This document shows positions 41,548 to 42,082 of a stretch of DNA of 42,082 nt, piece after piece. The DNA lies in NCBI GenBank assembly GCA_021768185.1, contig JAETNP010000019.1, forward strand, positions 1 through 42,082, in the 5' to 3' direction. The DNA comes from Oscillospiraceae bacterium. Lineage in GTDB: Bacteria; Bacillota; Clostridia; Oscillospirales; Oscillospiraceae. Under the pieces are notes generated by a model. It was not told the DNA's origin. It saw only the letters and a program-made list of their open reading frames with translations, and searched no databases. Position numbers and translations under genes: made by a program. Position 1 is the stretch's first letter, and the number at the start of each line of letters is the position of its first letter.

Positions 41548-42082
41548 CGCGCACCCTTACCTTTCCGGGCGGCCTGCCTGCGGGGCGGACTGCGCCCAAT
41601 GGTCTCCTGGTCGGTCTTGACCTGGATGCCCAGATCCATGGCGTGGCGGATCTCCGCCCACATTCCCTCCGTCCACTCCGGGCCGTAGACGTGGACTTCC
41701 TGACAGGACTCCACCAGCCGCAGGCCCATCTCCCGTGCCGCCTGATCCTGCTGGGGATTTTCCGGGTCAGCGACAGGCGGGAACATGAGATGGGGGCAGA
41801 CAGGGATGTCGCCCGCCTGGAACACCTCCTGGGCTTTCTGGCGGGCGAACTCGATGTTCTTTTCCACGTCACCCCGAAGCGAGGCGCAGATGTACACCAG
41901 CTTGGGGCCGTCCTGGGCGTGCTCCTGCTGCCGGTCCCGGAACACATCCAGGTACTGCTTGGCGGCCTGCCGGATCGTGTCATAGTCGGCGGCGGTGGGC
42001 TGGAATGCGTACCATTCCGGCTTGCCCTGATCCAGCCAAATGTGGGGGGCCACGCCATTGGGGAAGTAAGGGTTGCCGGGGA
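41544..42082 (-). CDS. DUF4406/nucleoside deoxyribosyltransferase-like protein, 5' partial
   Basis: The frame continues past the right edge (PGNPYFPNGVAPHIWLDQG), so the GTG at 42053 is probably internal. The core is YICASLRGDVEKNIEFARQK, then CPHLMFPP, a Leu-rich helix, EVHVYGPEWTEGMWAEIRHA and a basic tail. YICASLRGD with EWTEGMWAE matches the DUF4406 group, related in fold to nucleoside 2-deoxyribosyltransferases. A role in nucleotide handling is possible; none is shown. It is coupled to the next gene by a 4-bp overlap. Confidence 0.7.
   Translation of the reverse strand, partial: PGNPYFPNGVAPHIWLDQGKPEWYAFQPTAADYDTIRQAAKQYLDVFRDRQQEHAQDGPKLVYICASLRGDVEKNIEFARQKAQEVFQAGDIPVCPHLMFPPVADPENPQQDQAAREMGLRLVESCQEVHVYGPEWTEGMWAEIRHAMDLGIQVKTDQETIGRSPPRRQAARKGKGAR

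Overview
The window is GC-rich DNA from a Gram-positive gut-type clostridium. The clues are the BlaI/BlaR1 pair, tRNA genes with encoded CCA ends, purine-rich ribosome-binding sites, and Tn1549-like conjugation genes. My best guess is an Oscillospiraceae/Flavonifractor-like host, which is inference. There are two parts: a chromosomal left side (1 to about 8.9 kb) and a large integrative and conjugative element (ICE, about 9 kb to the right edge), almost all of it transcribed leftwards.

Chromosomal side: the 3' part of a fused [2Fe-2S]/molybdopterin hydroxylase (xanthine dehydrogenase type); a BlaI-like repressor and BlaR1-like membrane protease with two operators; a tRNA cluster (Val, Asp, Phe, Gly, Cys) behind a consensus promoter; an odd array of half-tRNA-like fragments behind a second consensus promoter; an intact tRNA-Ala; and a serine recombinase that has lost its catalytic N-terminus.

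ICE: the left end has a phosphoesterase, a cassette of three large serine recombinases (the middle one without a catalytic domain), two small proteins and a DinG-like helicase, followed by an XRE regulator and an orphan OmpR-type regulator. The right half is the transfer machinery: RepA/DUF6017-like protein, CHAP hydrolase, VirB4, PrgI, VirB6-like, Maff2-like, VirD4 coupling protein, PcfB-like, MOBP relaxase, MobC, a probable oriT, then accessory genes (VapD-like protein and partner, DNA methyltransferase, DUF3848-like protein, DUF4406-like protein).

The most interesting part is the cargo at 18.2-25.9 kb. In transcription order it reads: serine resolvase, two 28-bp resolvase-site-like palindromes, a full-length TnpB homologue whose RuvC catalytic aspartates are replaced (Lys203 and Glu369), a structured RNA ending in a transposon-like GTTCAC followed by a candidate guide, a CsrA with a C-terminal extension, a 929-residue flagellin, and two unrecognised proteins. 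This looks like an RNA-guided repressor (TldR type) packaged with a translational regulator and a replacement flagellin. The inferred role is for the ICE to switch off or replace a flagellin of its host. The guide target is not visible in this window.
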